DNA of 64,000 bases from Coenobita brevimanus (lineage: Eukaryota; Arthropoda; Malacostraca; Decapoda; Coenobitidae): contig CM064683.1 of the NCBI GenBank assembly GCA_032717465.1, forward strand, positions 38,147,542 to 38,211,541, given 5' to 3'. The position numbers were made by a program, and so were the translations under genes. This document shows positions 52,870 through 62,934 of this stretch, piece after piece; positions within the stretch are counted from its first letter, which is position 1, and every line of letters starts with the position of its first letter. The notes beneath the pieces are model-generated. The model had not been told where the DNA came from. It saw nothing but the letters and a program-made list of their open reading frames with translations, and did not search any database.

Positions 52870-53584
52870 CAGTAAACCCTCGATATAACGAACTAATTGG
52901 GGGGAGGGGTGGGGCGCTATATCCGAAAGTTGGCTGTATATGAGGGGTCGGTATTTCCGAGGGATTACCAAACTCAGTTCGCTATATAAGGGGAGTTGTT
53001 CTGTCCTGTGTGCTCAGACATAACCTAACCTAACTCTGTGAAGTTTTACATAAAGAATTCAATGGTTTATAAAGTTGCACATGTAAATACAATATTATAT
53101 GAAGTTGTACATGTAAATAAATACCCACGGTATATATAATAAGGCCGAGGATGAGATGGAGGGATGGAGTGGAGAGGTATATGAGATAGGGGGGTGTGAG
53201 TTGGGAGCAGGGCAGTGAAATGGCGGGGGACAGGGCGACTTGGAGGCGATTTGTTTGTGGCCACCCCAAACGGGATTGAGGCGTCTGGCAATAGATGGAT
53301 AGATATATAATAAGAATACAGTTTATTGTAATACTGTTACAGTACACTTATTGTGCCAGGAAGGGACACTGTTGAAGTACACTTATTACGCCAGGAAGGG
53401 ACGTTGTTGAAGTACACTTACTGTGATAGGAGGCAGTACTGTTGTCACGGTGGGCTGATTCACGAACTTCCCTTATATTTAGCGACCTTTGTTTGCAAAG
53501 TCCAGGGGAAGTTTGGTTGTGATTTGTGCGTTCGTTATATCCAAAATTCGCAATACCAGGGTTCGTTATATTGAGGATGTACTG
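52870..53584. mobile_element. Tigger-like non-autonomous element with nested LINE-I
   Basis: Left end CAGTAAACCCTCGATATAAC (TA before) and reversed right end CAGTACATCCTCAATATAAC. The interior contains a second GTTCGTTATATCCAAAATTCG motif, three 46-bp repeats of CCAGGAAGGGAC-TTGTTGAAGTACACTTA (53340-53430) and a LINE-I insertion at 53144-53302. No transposase. Confidence 0.8.
53144..53302 (+). mobile_element. LINE-I 3' end with 12-bp target-site duplication
   Basis: Truncated to about 160 bp (GCCGAGGATGAGATGGAGGG ... GGCAATAGATGGATAG). ATATATAATAAG flanks it at 53132-53143 and 53303-53314. Very close to the long copies. Confidence 0.9.
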
Positions 53585-53678
53585 TGTATGTACAGTATGT
53601 ATGTATATACACTCAGACCTTCACTTATGCGTAAATATGGCCAACAGTGTGCACCGCAGTTTTGAAAATGCATATAAT

Positions 53679-53951
53679 TCAAATGGTATAAACAATACAA
53701 TAAATAGAATATGGTCGACATTCTCCCCAGTTGGCATATTTTTGCCGCATTTTACTCATCTTTTTATACACACATACACATTTTACATCAGTTTTGGCTG
53801 CTAGCTTGAGTTTGTCAGCATTCTTTAAAATCAGCCTTATGGTTGACTCACGCAAGCCAAACTCCTGACTGATATTACAATTTCTTTTTCCTGCTTTCTT
53901 CATTTCAATAACCTTCAGTTTAGTTTCTGAATTAATCTTCTTGTTCTTCAT
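53679..53951 (-). pseudogene. Pogo/Tigger transposase N-terminal fragment
   Basis: Minus strand: MKNKKINSETKLKVIEMKKA, GKRNCNISQEFGLRESTIRL and ILKNADKLKLAAKTDVK. This is the first helix-turn-helix (psq/CENP-B N-terminal type) of a Tigger transposase. The CENP-B HTH and DDE domains are missing; sequence after residue 55 does not fit the family. The fragment may belong to an element beginning CAGACCTTCACTTATGCG at about 53611 and interrupted by later insertions. Its right end is uncertain (perhaps near 56408). Confidence 0.65.
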
Positions 53952-54344
53952 GGCAGGTGGCGGTGCCTTGGTGAGAATTCATGATTCAGTGAATACAATG
54001 TATAACAAGTGAATTATGCCTGGTCGACCTGAACAATGCCAGAGCGTTTGAATACTGAGCGGGAGTCGGGACGCCAAGAATAAAGTGACCTGAGTCCCGC
54101 TTTTAGGCAGGACAGTCCCACTTATTGTTAAGTCTGTCCCACATTTTTAATTGTGACTGAAATATCCCGCTTTTTGTGCATATTATCTTAAATTTCCCGC
54201 CTTTAGAAAATTACTGTTACATAAGTTATAACATGACCTTTTTTTTAATGAAATTATAAATTAGTAAAATTATGAATAATCCAAAGAAAATTAAATACCA
54301 GAATGGCTCAGTCTTCCCAGACGTGCCTGCACAATTAAAAAATA
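53952..54344. other. Unclassified, probably part of the broken Tigger element
   Basis: CTGAGTCCCGCTTTTAGGCA-GGACAGTCCCAC and the TCCCGCTTTTTGTG / TTTCCCGCCTTTA phrases form short degenerate repeats at 54090-54210. No frame. Confidence 0.4.
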
Positions 54345-55476
54345 CAGTAATCCCGCATATTTCGCGGTAGTTACGTTCTTGTAACCCCCGCGAAAAGTCA
54401 ATTCCGCGAATACTCTATTAACAATTGAAAACTTGCACTTGTGTCCACCATGCTGCCCATCACACAGTCCATGTCCATACTGATTGCGAGACAATTCGCC
54501 GTCAGACAATTCCCCGTCAAAACATGGACGATTCCCCTTCAGAACAATTCGCACCCTGGACGATTCCCCGCCATTCTATAAATATACTAATCAATACTTT
54601 CATCAATATACTTATTATTAATTAATCAATACTTTAATAACTATATTTCAGGGGGATCCAGCAGTCTATGTTCTGTAGCGTAGGTTCTGGATATTATTTA
54701 TTAGTTGTACCTTTAGTCAATAATTAACTTGTTTCTTCCTCGCTGTAGTCGCCTTTGAATTATATTCTAGCGTCACCCATAGCTATCTTCATTAATGAAG
54801 GCGAATTGTTTTGTGTTTGTTGTGACTGCGAATTGTCCCGAAACCTCCATACTCATCCCGAAATACCTTCTTACAAGATTGAAAGCACATACTCCATTAT
54901 GAAGGAAAAAAGTAAACACCGTACTGTAATACAAAATTATCTACACATTTATTAACAAAACAGTTCTAAATAAAAAGATGCATTAACTGGTGATAGCAAA
55001 CACTCCCACGGTCTTTTCTTAGCTTGTCCAGTAACACAATTTTCTCTGCTAAGGTCATAACTTGATCGTTTTGTCACTTTGGAGTTCTTACTAATTGTAT
55101 TATTAGCCTTTGGTGAGGCTGGCTTACGTCCTGGGGCCATGTGGAAAGCAAGTGGGAGGCAAGAGGCTCATATCATAGTGTGGTTACAACCACAACAGCC
55201 ACCTAAGGCAGTCAGGCGTGGACTGAAGAATGCGGGACAGAGAGCAGTGTTGCCATATCCAAACAACGAAATTATGCTAGGGCAATGAAAAAATTATGCT
55301 AGACTGAGCATATTTGTTCCAAGTAAAAAATGATTTATGCTAACTTGAAGCTAAATGATAAAATTCTATACATATTCGTGCAACATATTAATTATGTATT
55401 GTTTACTATGAAAATATTAAAATGAACCTACATACAGTAAGAGGATAAATATCGGTATCTACCCATACTGCTTTTT

Positions 55477-55727
55477 CCCACGAAACTTACGTTTTTCTGA
55501 TGGATTTTGATGTGATTCGTTCGATTTTGAGCATCATTTCCGTCGGAAATAACCAGATTTTGAGATATGACCCCCCCCCATCCCCCTGAAATAATCAGGG
55601 ATCTTTGGGGAATCGGGGGTTATAGGGAGGGGGGAAAACACAGAAAATGGTCATTTCCGAATGAAATGAAGCTGAAAATCGAATGAATCATACCAAAATC
55701 CATCGGAAAAACCTAGGTTTCATGGGT
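55477..55727. mobile_element. Foldback MITE with ~90-bp arms
   Basis: Arms 55477-55565 and 55636-55727 are imperfect reverse complements: CCCACGAAACTTACGTTTTT against CCCATGAAACCTAGGTTTTT, then TGATGGATTTTG against CGATGGATTTTG, and ATTCGTTCGATTTTGAGC against ATTCATTCGATTTTCAGC. The loop is C- and G-rich. Confidence 0.8.
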
Positions 55728-55748
55728 AAAGTACAAAGCTCAAACTTA

Positions 55749-55870
55749 TCCTAACCTAACCGAACCAAACCGAACCTAACCTAAAACCTAACCTAACCTA
55801 ATCCAACCTAACCTAACCTAACCTAATCCAATCCAACCTAACCTAACCTAACCTAATCCAACCCAACCAA
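55749..55870. repeat. Interstitial telomere-like CCTAA block
   Basis: About 22 pentamer units, mostly CCTAA (complement TTAGG, the ancestral arthropod telomere repeat), with CCGAA, CCAAA and CCAAT variants. Short TTAGG stretches also occur at about 56690-56710 and 59827-59866. Confidence 0.8.
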
Positions 55871-55915
55871 GCCCAAACTGAAAGTAACCAATTATTCAAA
55901 CATCTTACCTTGTTC

Positions 55916-55918
<3 letters not shown>

Positions 55919-55953
<35 letters not shown>
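55919..55953. repeat. CT microsatellite
   Basis: Uninterrupted (TC)n of about 35 bases. Confidence 0.95.
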
Positions 55954-55956
<3 letters not shown>

Positions 55957-56438
55957 TTGTAGCTTTTATAAAATTATTCTAAAAATATTCTATTCCATTC
56001 TAAATTATGCTAGAATGATTCTAAAACTTCTAATATGCTAAAAAATATTCCAGACTCGAAAATTTGATCAAAATTATGCTAAAAGAATAAAATTATGCTA
56101 GATATGGTAACACTGGCAGAGGGGCCACAGGAAAGGGACAGAGGGTGGCGTGAGTTTACCGCGCTACAATTGGAAGCTGCGGGAATTTCATTTTTTTTTT
56201 TTTTCTGTATATTCAAGGATATTTTTATTGAACTTATTAATGCTAAGAAAATCCGCGAGAGGGCAAAACCGTAGACAAAAAATCCGCAAAAAATGCGGGA
56301 TTACTGTACACATACAATACGAAAATTATTAAATCGTACTTTTGGGGATGGCGCCCGCATAATTGGCAAATCACATAATTCAAATGCACATTTTTCAAGG
56401 AGGTACTGTGTACAGTATATATACTGTATATATACATA

Positions 56439-56979
56439 CAGTAATCACTCTAATATTCGGACGCCCAATATCCGAACATCCCCACTACCCGGACATAATC
56501 GTCCTGGGATCCAATATTCCCAAAATGGTCTGAAAACCCCAGAAATTAAAAAAATAAAACGATTTTTTCCCGCCCGTTTCATACTATACTTTTTTCCATA
56601 CTATACTTACCTCATTTCACTCTTTAATGTCCTTTATTGGTGTGAATAGGGTGTTAGGAGCTATGCATGTGCAGTAGGAAGGTGTTTTTCTGAGTTAGGC
56701 TAGGTTAGGGTCCATAAGTACCAGAATGTTTATTAATGTATGAACATAGTTCTAAACCCTCATTTTATGTTTCTTTTGCATTTATTTCAGTCATTTATGT
56801 GCCTTATTGGTGTGATTTGGGTCTTAAATAGGTGCTATGCATGTCCAGAGGGAGTTGTATAGGTGTTTCTCTGAGTTAGGGTCCATAAGTACAAGTCCAT
56901 AAGCTGGGGCCCAATATCCGGACAGGACCAATAACCGGACCTACCTATGGCTCTATTACGTCGGATATTGGAGTGATTA

Positions 56980-56981
<2 letters not shown>
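56439..56981 (+). mobile_element. Deletion derivative of the 57030-60139 Tigger element
   Basis: The first ~100 bases match the left end of the full element (CAGTAATCACTCTAATATTC, CCCAATATCCGAACATCCCC, CGTCCTGGGATCCAATATTC). The last ~330 match its right end (GTACCAGAATGTTTATTAAT, CTTATTGGTGTGATTTGGGT, AGCTGGGGCCCAATATCCGG). The transposase gene is deleted. Only the left TA flank is clean. Confidence 0.9.

Positions 56982-57029
<48 letters not shown>
56982..57029. repeat. TA microsatellite between two Tigger copies
   Basis: About 48 bases of (AT)n separate the deletion derivative from the long copy. Confidence 0.95.
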
Positions 57030-57032
<3 letters not shown>

Positions 57033-60000
57033 TAATCCCTCTAATATCCGGACGCCCAATAACCGAACATCCCCACTAACCGAACCTTATCGTCCTGGGA
57101 TCAAACATTCCCAAAATGGTCCGAAAATCCAAAAAAATTGGAAAAAAAATCGATTTTTTTGCCGTCCGTAATTTGAACTTGCCGCGCGCGCCGCGTGAGA
57201 GCATTGTTTTGGTCCGTCATTCCTCCGACGTCCGATAGAGCGCCGCTGCATCCTCCCCACTTCCCGCCTGTCTCTCACCGCGACAAGACCTACGCTCTTC
57301 GCCATGGCTGCCCACGTGCTCGCTTTTGTGGTGGTGCCGTACTTGCTGCAAGGCCTCCTGCTGCTCTCTGCCCTACTCTTAGTGTGTGTGATGATGGCCC
57401 CGCCTCCTGAGAAAAGGAAGAGAGTGGTGTTGACTCTGGAGAAGAAACGGGAGATATTGGAGAAGGTTGATGCGGGTTGGTCTTCCTCTCGCATTCTCCG
57501 CGAGTTCAACCTGGCCCGGTCGACTTTGTTTGATATCAAGCGTTCCTGAGACAAGCCCATGCAGTACACGGCTGACTTCTCGTCGAGAAGCAAACGCAAC
57601 GTGGAGAGGAAGGTTATGTTTACCCCCAAGTATGCAGAGATCGACCGCTCCACGTTGATTTGGTATCGACAGCAACGTGCAGCTGGTGTGATGGTACGTG
57701 GAACGGAGCTGAAGGCTGCTGCTGAGAAGTTTGCAAGGCTTCACGACGCCCTAGACTTCAAGGCATCCGAGGGTTGGCTCTTCGCGTTCAAGTTGCGACA
57801 TGGCCTTACTAACCGTAAAGCACATGGCGAAGCATTGGACGCTAACGAGGATGGAGTGGACGAGTTTCGGCACAAGGTGAAAGGCTTGATCGACAGGGAG
57901 GGCCTCACTCTCGGTCAAGTCTATAACGCTGACGAAACTGGCCTATTCTATCGCTCGGTGCCAACGAACACTCTCGCCGATGAGACGGAGAAGCGTGTAC
58001 CTGGCCGCAAGCTTTCTAAGGAACGGATATCTGCTTTGTGTTGTGCCAATGCTAACGGCATGCACCGGCTTAAGCCCGTTATTGTTGGCTGTGCAAAGCA
58101 GCCTCGGTGCCTTCGTGGGGTGATGGATGTCCTTCCTGTCGTATGGTACCATTCTTTGAAAGCATGGTTCACAGCTGTGATTTTCAAAGACTGGTTTCAC
58201 CATCACTTCGTCAAGGAGGTCATACATTACCAGACGAAGACACTGGGAATTCCTCGCGACCAGGTAAAGGCTCTCCTTCTCCTCGACAATGCACCTGCCC
58301 ACCCGTGCGACAAGGACTTGGTTGCTGAGAATGGCCGTATTAGGTGCATGTTTCTGCCACCTAATACGACTGCTCTCATTCAACCAATGGACCAAGGAGT
58401 GATCGTGGCAACAAAGCGCCTGTACCGTCGGAAGTTCCTGGACGAGGTGATGGTGGTTCTCGAGGACGAGGACGAGCGCAGGGAAGGACGTGACACTCGA
58501 GGCAAGCGGACTTTGGAAAACCTTCGCCGCTACAACATCAAGTCTGCGCTGTACAACTGGGCTAGTGCATGGAAGGAAGTCCCTGTGAAAACTCTTGAAA
58601 ATGGTTGGTCTCGTCTGCTTCTCGGAACAGATGTTGAGTACGATTTCCTAGGGTTTGACGTGGATGACTTCCATGCACGGCTACGTATGCACGGCGACGA
58701 TGTTGATGTGGACGATGTTCGTGAGTGGTTGGACGACGACGAGGGCGATCCTGGGTATCAGACGTTGTCTGATATCGAGATCGCGTCTTCGGTTGCTGGT
58801 GTCAGTCCCGAACTTGAAGATTCCGACGACGAAGGCGATGATGATGCAGACTCCGCCCAGCAGGACACTACTCCAGCCATCCCCAAGCTGAGCGCACTCC
58901 GGGAACATCTAGAGTTCGTCCTAGACTACCTGGAACACCCGGACTGCGACAGGGAGATGGGGCCCTTGGGACTCGTGGAGGAAGTGCGTGCTTTCCGGCA
59001 GCGCATCATCAATCGCCAGAATCGTCGGTCCTTGCGTCAGTCAACGATTGACAGTTTTTTCAGGCCCGTGACCCCCGCTGTGCCAAGCCCTGGTTCCACT
59101 CCGTTGCCTCCCCAAGACAGGCCCTCATGCTCCGAGCCACAGCCCAGCACATCAGCTACAGTGGAGTCACCGCTCGACGTGAGTTTGCGGCTGTCTTCAG
59201 AGTCTTCTGTAGTCGGTACGCCATCACCACTACCCACCGATGCACCCCTTGGACGCCTGCCAGTGATACTCTCGGGCTCTGACAGTGAATAAACAGCAAG
59301 AACTTCTCCACTAGACCACACGGGAATTTTGAGTGTTGTGCAGTGAAAAAACGGTGTGTTGTGTTAAGGTTTTCAATTTGGGAGAAAAGACTAAGTAGAA
59401 AAGAAATTTAACGTAACTAACCTTCTTTGTTTTGGCTTTGGAAACTTAAAAAAACTTGGGAAAAGTTAATGTGCAACACTTAAATTTAATGGAACATTAT
59501 TTGGACTAAAGTGAACACTGTGAAAAGAACGGACTTCTGTGTGTTAGTGACTAAGTTCAGTGCAAGACTTCAGGAAGAGTGTAGTGCAAGTGCTTCAGGA
59601 AATCGTTCTTACTGTCAGAGTCCGAGAGGAGGCGGTTATTCATCGAGGTGGCCAGGGACTTGCTGTAAGTAGCCAAAATGTTTCATGTTGTACTATTTTC
59701 CATACTGTATTTACCAGAATGTTTCATATTGTATTTTTTCCCATACTATACTTACCAGAAAGTGTCATACTGTACTTCTTTCCATACTAAACTTACCTCA
59801 TGCATGTGCAGTAGGAATGTGTTTTTCAGAGTTCGGTTAGGTTCGGTTAGGTTAGGTTCGGTTAGAGTCCATAAGTACCAGAATGTTTATTAATGTATGA
59901 ACATACTTCTAAACCCACATTTCATGTGTCTATTGCATTTATTTCAGTCATTTATGTGCCTTATTGGTGTGATTTGGGTGTTAAATAGGTGCTATGCATG

Positions 60001-60139
60001 TCCGGAGGGAGTTGTATAGGTGTTTCTCTGTGTTAGGGTCCGTAAGTACAAGTCCATAAGCTGGGGCCCAATATCCGGACAAAACCAATATCCGAACCTA
60101 CCGATGGCTCTATTGATCCGGATATTGGAGTGATTACTG
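57030..60139 (+). mobile_element. Tigger-type transposon, nearly full length
   Basis: 3.1 kb with terminal inverted repeats CAGTAATCCCTCTAATATCC and, reversed from the right, CAGTAATCACTCCAATATCC, each next to TA. It contains one transposase gene on the plus strand. The left part is GC-rich with CpG (57170-57300: GCCGCGCGCGCCGCGTGAGA) and may be its promoter. The right part (about 59300-60100) is shared with the deletion copies. Confidence 0.9.
57391..59292 (+). pseudogene. Tigger/jerky-type transposase, one in-frame stop
   Basis: Cuts and pastes the element at TA. Likely start is one of two Met codons at 57391-57396 (MMAPPPEKRKRVVLTLEKKR). Domains: psq helix-turn-helix (LTLEKKREILEKVDAGWSSS, RILREFNLARSTLFDIKRS); CENP-B-type HTH (ERKVMFTPKYAEIDRSTLIW to FKLRHGL); DDE superfamily core. 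In the long open part (577 codons from 57559) the acid residues are D125 (VYNADETGLFYR), D243 (LLLLDNAPAHP) and D278 (NTTALIQPMDQGV). An acidic stretch (421-433) and QSTIDSFF (494-501), a PCNA-binding box, follow. One TGA at 57547-57549 separates the first HTH from the rest with no change of phase. Otherwise the gene is intact. Confidence 0.9.
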
Positions 60140-60240
60140 TATATACTGTAGTGGTATATCTATCTATCTCTATCTCCATATATCTATATCTATCTCTATA
60201 TATCTATATCTATCTATCTATCTCTATCTATCTATCTATT
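60140..60240. repeat. TATC/TA microsatellite
   Basis: Degenerate (TATC)n with TATATA runs between the Tigger element and the tail of the inverted LINE-I copy; part of the LINE tail. Confidence 0.85.
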
Positions 60241-61844
60241 GCCAGACGCCTCAATCCCGTTTGGGGTGGCCACAAACAAATCGCCTCCAAGTTGCCCTGT
60301 CCCCCGCCATTTCACTGCCCTGCTCCCAACTCACACCCCCCTCTCTCATATACCTCTCCACCCCATCCCTCCATCTCATCCTCGGCCTCCCCCTCCCTCT
60401 TCCCCCCTCCACCTCACTCACATACACTCTCTTCGTCAGTCTTTCACCCTCCATCCTCTCCACATGGCCAAACCACCTCAGTGTGTTCCTCATAACGCTT
60501 CCTGTCACATCCACATCCACACCACAACGCTCCTTTATATCCTCATTCGTCAGCCTGTCTCTCCACGTGACTCCACAGGCTCCTCTTAAATAACTCATTT
60601 CCATTGCTCTCACTCTTGACTTGTGTCCTTCCAACAATGTCCAAGCTTCACTTCCGTACGTTAGAGTTGGTATCACAATACTGTCATGTAGTAACTTTTT
60701 CACTTCCATGCTCACTTCCCTGTTTCTTATCAATGTTTTCAAGGAACCAGCAACCTTTCTTCCCTGCTGTACCCTTTCAAGCACTTCACCCTCCAAACCT
60801 CCATCCTTACTCATCACACTACCCAAATACTTAAACGTACTCACATTTTCCAATTCCTCACCATCCAACCTTGCTGCACATTCACTAACTTCACCTCTCT
60901 CAAAGACCATCACTTTACTCTTCCCTACATTCACCTTTAGGTTCCGTTTCTTACACACTCTCAAACTCATCCACCAAGCCTTGCATCTCCCCTTCGTCTT
61001 CACTCAACAACACAGTATCATCTGCAAACAACAGTACAGGGAGTTTCCAAACACTATCCTCTCTCACCAGGGCCACTCCAACATCCACTACCCTACCTTG
61101 TACCTCTTTTATTACCCCATCCATGTACAGATTGAACAACCATGGAGACATGACACATCCCTGTTTCAACCCAACTTTCAAAGAGAAAATTCACTTAGTT
61201 CACCATCCACACGCACTGCAGCCTTCGCACCATCGTACATACTCTTCACAGCATTCAACAACTTCCCATCTACTCCATATATTCTTCACACTTTCCACAA
61301 TCCTTGTCTATCCACCCTGTCATATGCTTTCTCCAAATCCATGAAAGCTGCATACAACTTCTTTCCCTTCTCTAGAAACTTTTCCACTAAAGATCTAAGA
61401 ATGAATATCTGATCTACACAACCTCTTCCCTTCCTAAAGCCTCCCTGTTCTTCTCCAACTAATTTCTCTGTTCTTTCTCTAACTCTGTCTATAAGTATCC
61501 TACCATACACTTTTCCTATTATACTAAGAAGACAAATGCCCCTATGATTACCACACACTTCTTTTTCCCCTTTTCCTTTGTACAAGGGAATAATTATACC
61601 TGACTTCCAATCCTCCGGGACTCTACCTTCCTCCCAGGCCAATCTGCACATCTTCCACATCCATTCTACTACTATCTCTCCCCCATGCTTCAGCATTTCA
61701 CCACACACTCCATCAATTCCTGCGGCTTTCCCCGATTTAACTTTCTTCATTTCTTCCACAACTTCTATCCTACTGATTTCTTTCTGTCTTCTCACCTCCC
61801 TCCTTCTCCCAGCCATTCCCCAGCCACTTATACTCTATATATAT
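60210..61844 (-). mobile_element. LINE-I, long 5'-truncated copy, minus strand
   Basis: Mirror of the copy at 21701-23704, lacking about 400 bp of its 5' part. The 24-mer beginning ATATCTATCTCTATATATCT occurs at 60186-60209 and 61845-61868, flanking the element, and may be a long target-site duplication, though both lie in TATC/TA-rich sequence. Confidence 0.9.
60251..61816 (-). pseudogene. LINE-I reverse transcriptase
   Basis: Three consecutive frames. 61816-61286: EMKKVKSGKAAGIDGVCGEM, WKSGIIIPLYKGKGEKEVCG, NHRGICLLSIIGKVYGRILI, EEQGGFRKGRGCVDQIFILR and AAFMDLEKAYDRVDRQGLWK. A frameshift follows at about 61285. 61181-60951: VGLKQGCVMSPWLFNLYMDG and LPVLLFADDTVLLSEDEGEM (catalytic FADD). 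A second shift lies near 60950-61000. 61003-60251: LKVNVGKSKVMVFERGEVSE, FKYLGSVMSKDGGLEGEVLE, LTYGSEAWTLLEGHKSRVRA, RWFGHVERMEGERLTKRVYV and the 3' end VCGHPKRD. The motifs are intact; only the shifts disable it. It supplies the residues lost at the 22310 shift of the other copy. Confidence 0.9.
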
Positions 61845-61863
61845 ATATCTATCTCTATATATC

Positions 61864-61913
<50 letters not shown>
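61838..61913. repeat. TA-rich microsatellite
   Basis: (AT)n with TATC interruptions immediately before the next Tigger-like element. Confidence 0.95.
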
Positions 61914-61916
<3 letters not shown>

Positions 61917-62934
61917 TACCCTCGCGTCCGACACGGTAATATGTCATGCACAGGTCCCGTGTTGGACCAAAAACGTGTTGGACAAACAATAGAGCTTATG
62001 GGGAAAAATGAATTATGTCAGCAACCCTAGGAAAAGTCACCCTAAATACCTACCATATACCTTTATATATATTGGTACTACTGTAATTATAATAAATGGT
62101 GCTGTACGATGAATGATAACTAACCTTTTAGGATAGTGTTGGTGGGCTTGGTGGGAATGGAAGGTGATAGTCCTACTGGGTCCCCGGATGATGGCTGCTG
62201 GTGTCAATAGCAGGTAATGGCTGCTGCTTCTCCTCAACCTCCCTCATAAATCCTGCGAAATCACACTCTGAATCACTATCCTCATCCACATCCATGGAGG
62301 GTCCTGCTTCTGCCTGTCCTAGTACTCCGTAAGCCTTCACTGCTGCCAGGATCTTGTCTTGCTTTTTTATTATGGTCCTCAAGCTGGCTTCATTCACATC
62401 GTAGGCCTTGGCGATGTCCACTTTCCTCTCCCTTTTCTTCTTCCTCTCGATTTCTAGCTTGGTGGCCTGAGGGAGGTGCCGCCGCTTCTTGGGGTTCTCA
62501 GAAGGCTTCCTAGGCATCGTGAGCAGGGTAAAATGTAGTAACAAGGGCAGAAAATGCAGCAAGAAAAATGCACCTTCCAATGCGAATTATGCGACTGAGT
62601 GGCACTGTGGCGGGAGAAATTTAAGCAAAACATCACGTGACAGCAGAAGCATTTTTGATTGGGCGACATCACGATCACGTCACGATAGCGGATGGGGGAG
62701 GCAACTTGATCAGAAGTTTTGATTGGCTGTCAGCATCACAGGAACGTCCAGTATGACCGTGTTGGACCAGGGGTGATCGTGCTAGAGGCGAACTCTGCGG
62801 ATTTTGCCCACTTCTCGGAGCTCTGTGCGTGTTATGCTAACACACTCGTGTTGCAGTAATTAAATCGTATTAAATAATACTAATTACTGTATTTGCTCTC
62901 CGTGCTGGACTAACACGTGTTGGACGCGAGGGTA

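Larger units (their letters stand above)
55245..56115. mobile_element. hAT-type non-autonomous element
   Basis: Left end CAGTGTTGCCATATCC and reversed right end CAGTGTTACCATATCTAGC. AAATTATGCTAG is repeated subterminally at both ends. Flanks ACAGAGAG and GCAGAGGG match at 6 of 8 positions. Contains a foldback element, a TTAGG-type block and a (CT)n run. No transposase. Confidence 0.75.
54345..56306. mobile_element. Tigger-like element (CAGTAATCCCGC family) with nested insertions
   Basis: Left end CAGTAATCCCGCATATTTCG and reversed right end CAGTAATCCCGCATTTTTTG, both flanked by TA. Without the nested hAT element the length is about 1.1 kb. A minus-strand frame starting MAPGRKPASPKANNTISKNS (55140) resembles the start of a Tigger transposase but decays at once. 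Several ACAATTCGCC/GACGATTCCCC motifs in both orientations lie at 54488-54840. Confidence 0.8.

Noticed and set aside
57304..57390. N-terminal signal or membrane segment on the transposase (MAAHVLAFVVVPYLLQ)
   Set aside because: It precedes the Met pair at 57391-57396 that fits the family start; a membrane segment is not expected on a DNA transposase, so it is probably 5' UTR.
62518..62580. Hydrophobic extension (MEGAFFLLHFLPLLLHFTLL) of the mini-Tigger protein
   Set aside because: The following MPRK start matches the usual start of such proteins; the extension is more likely untranslated.
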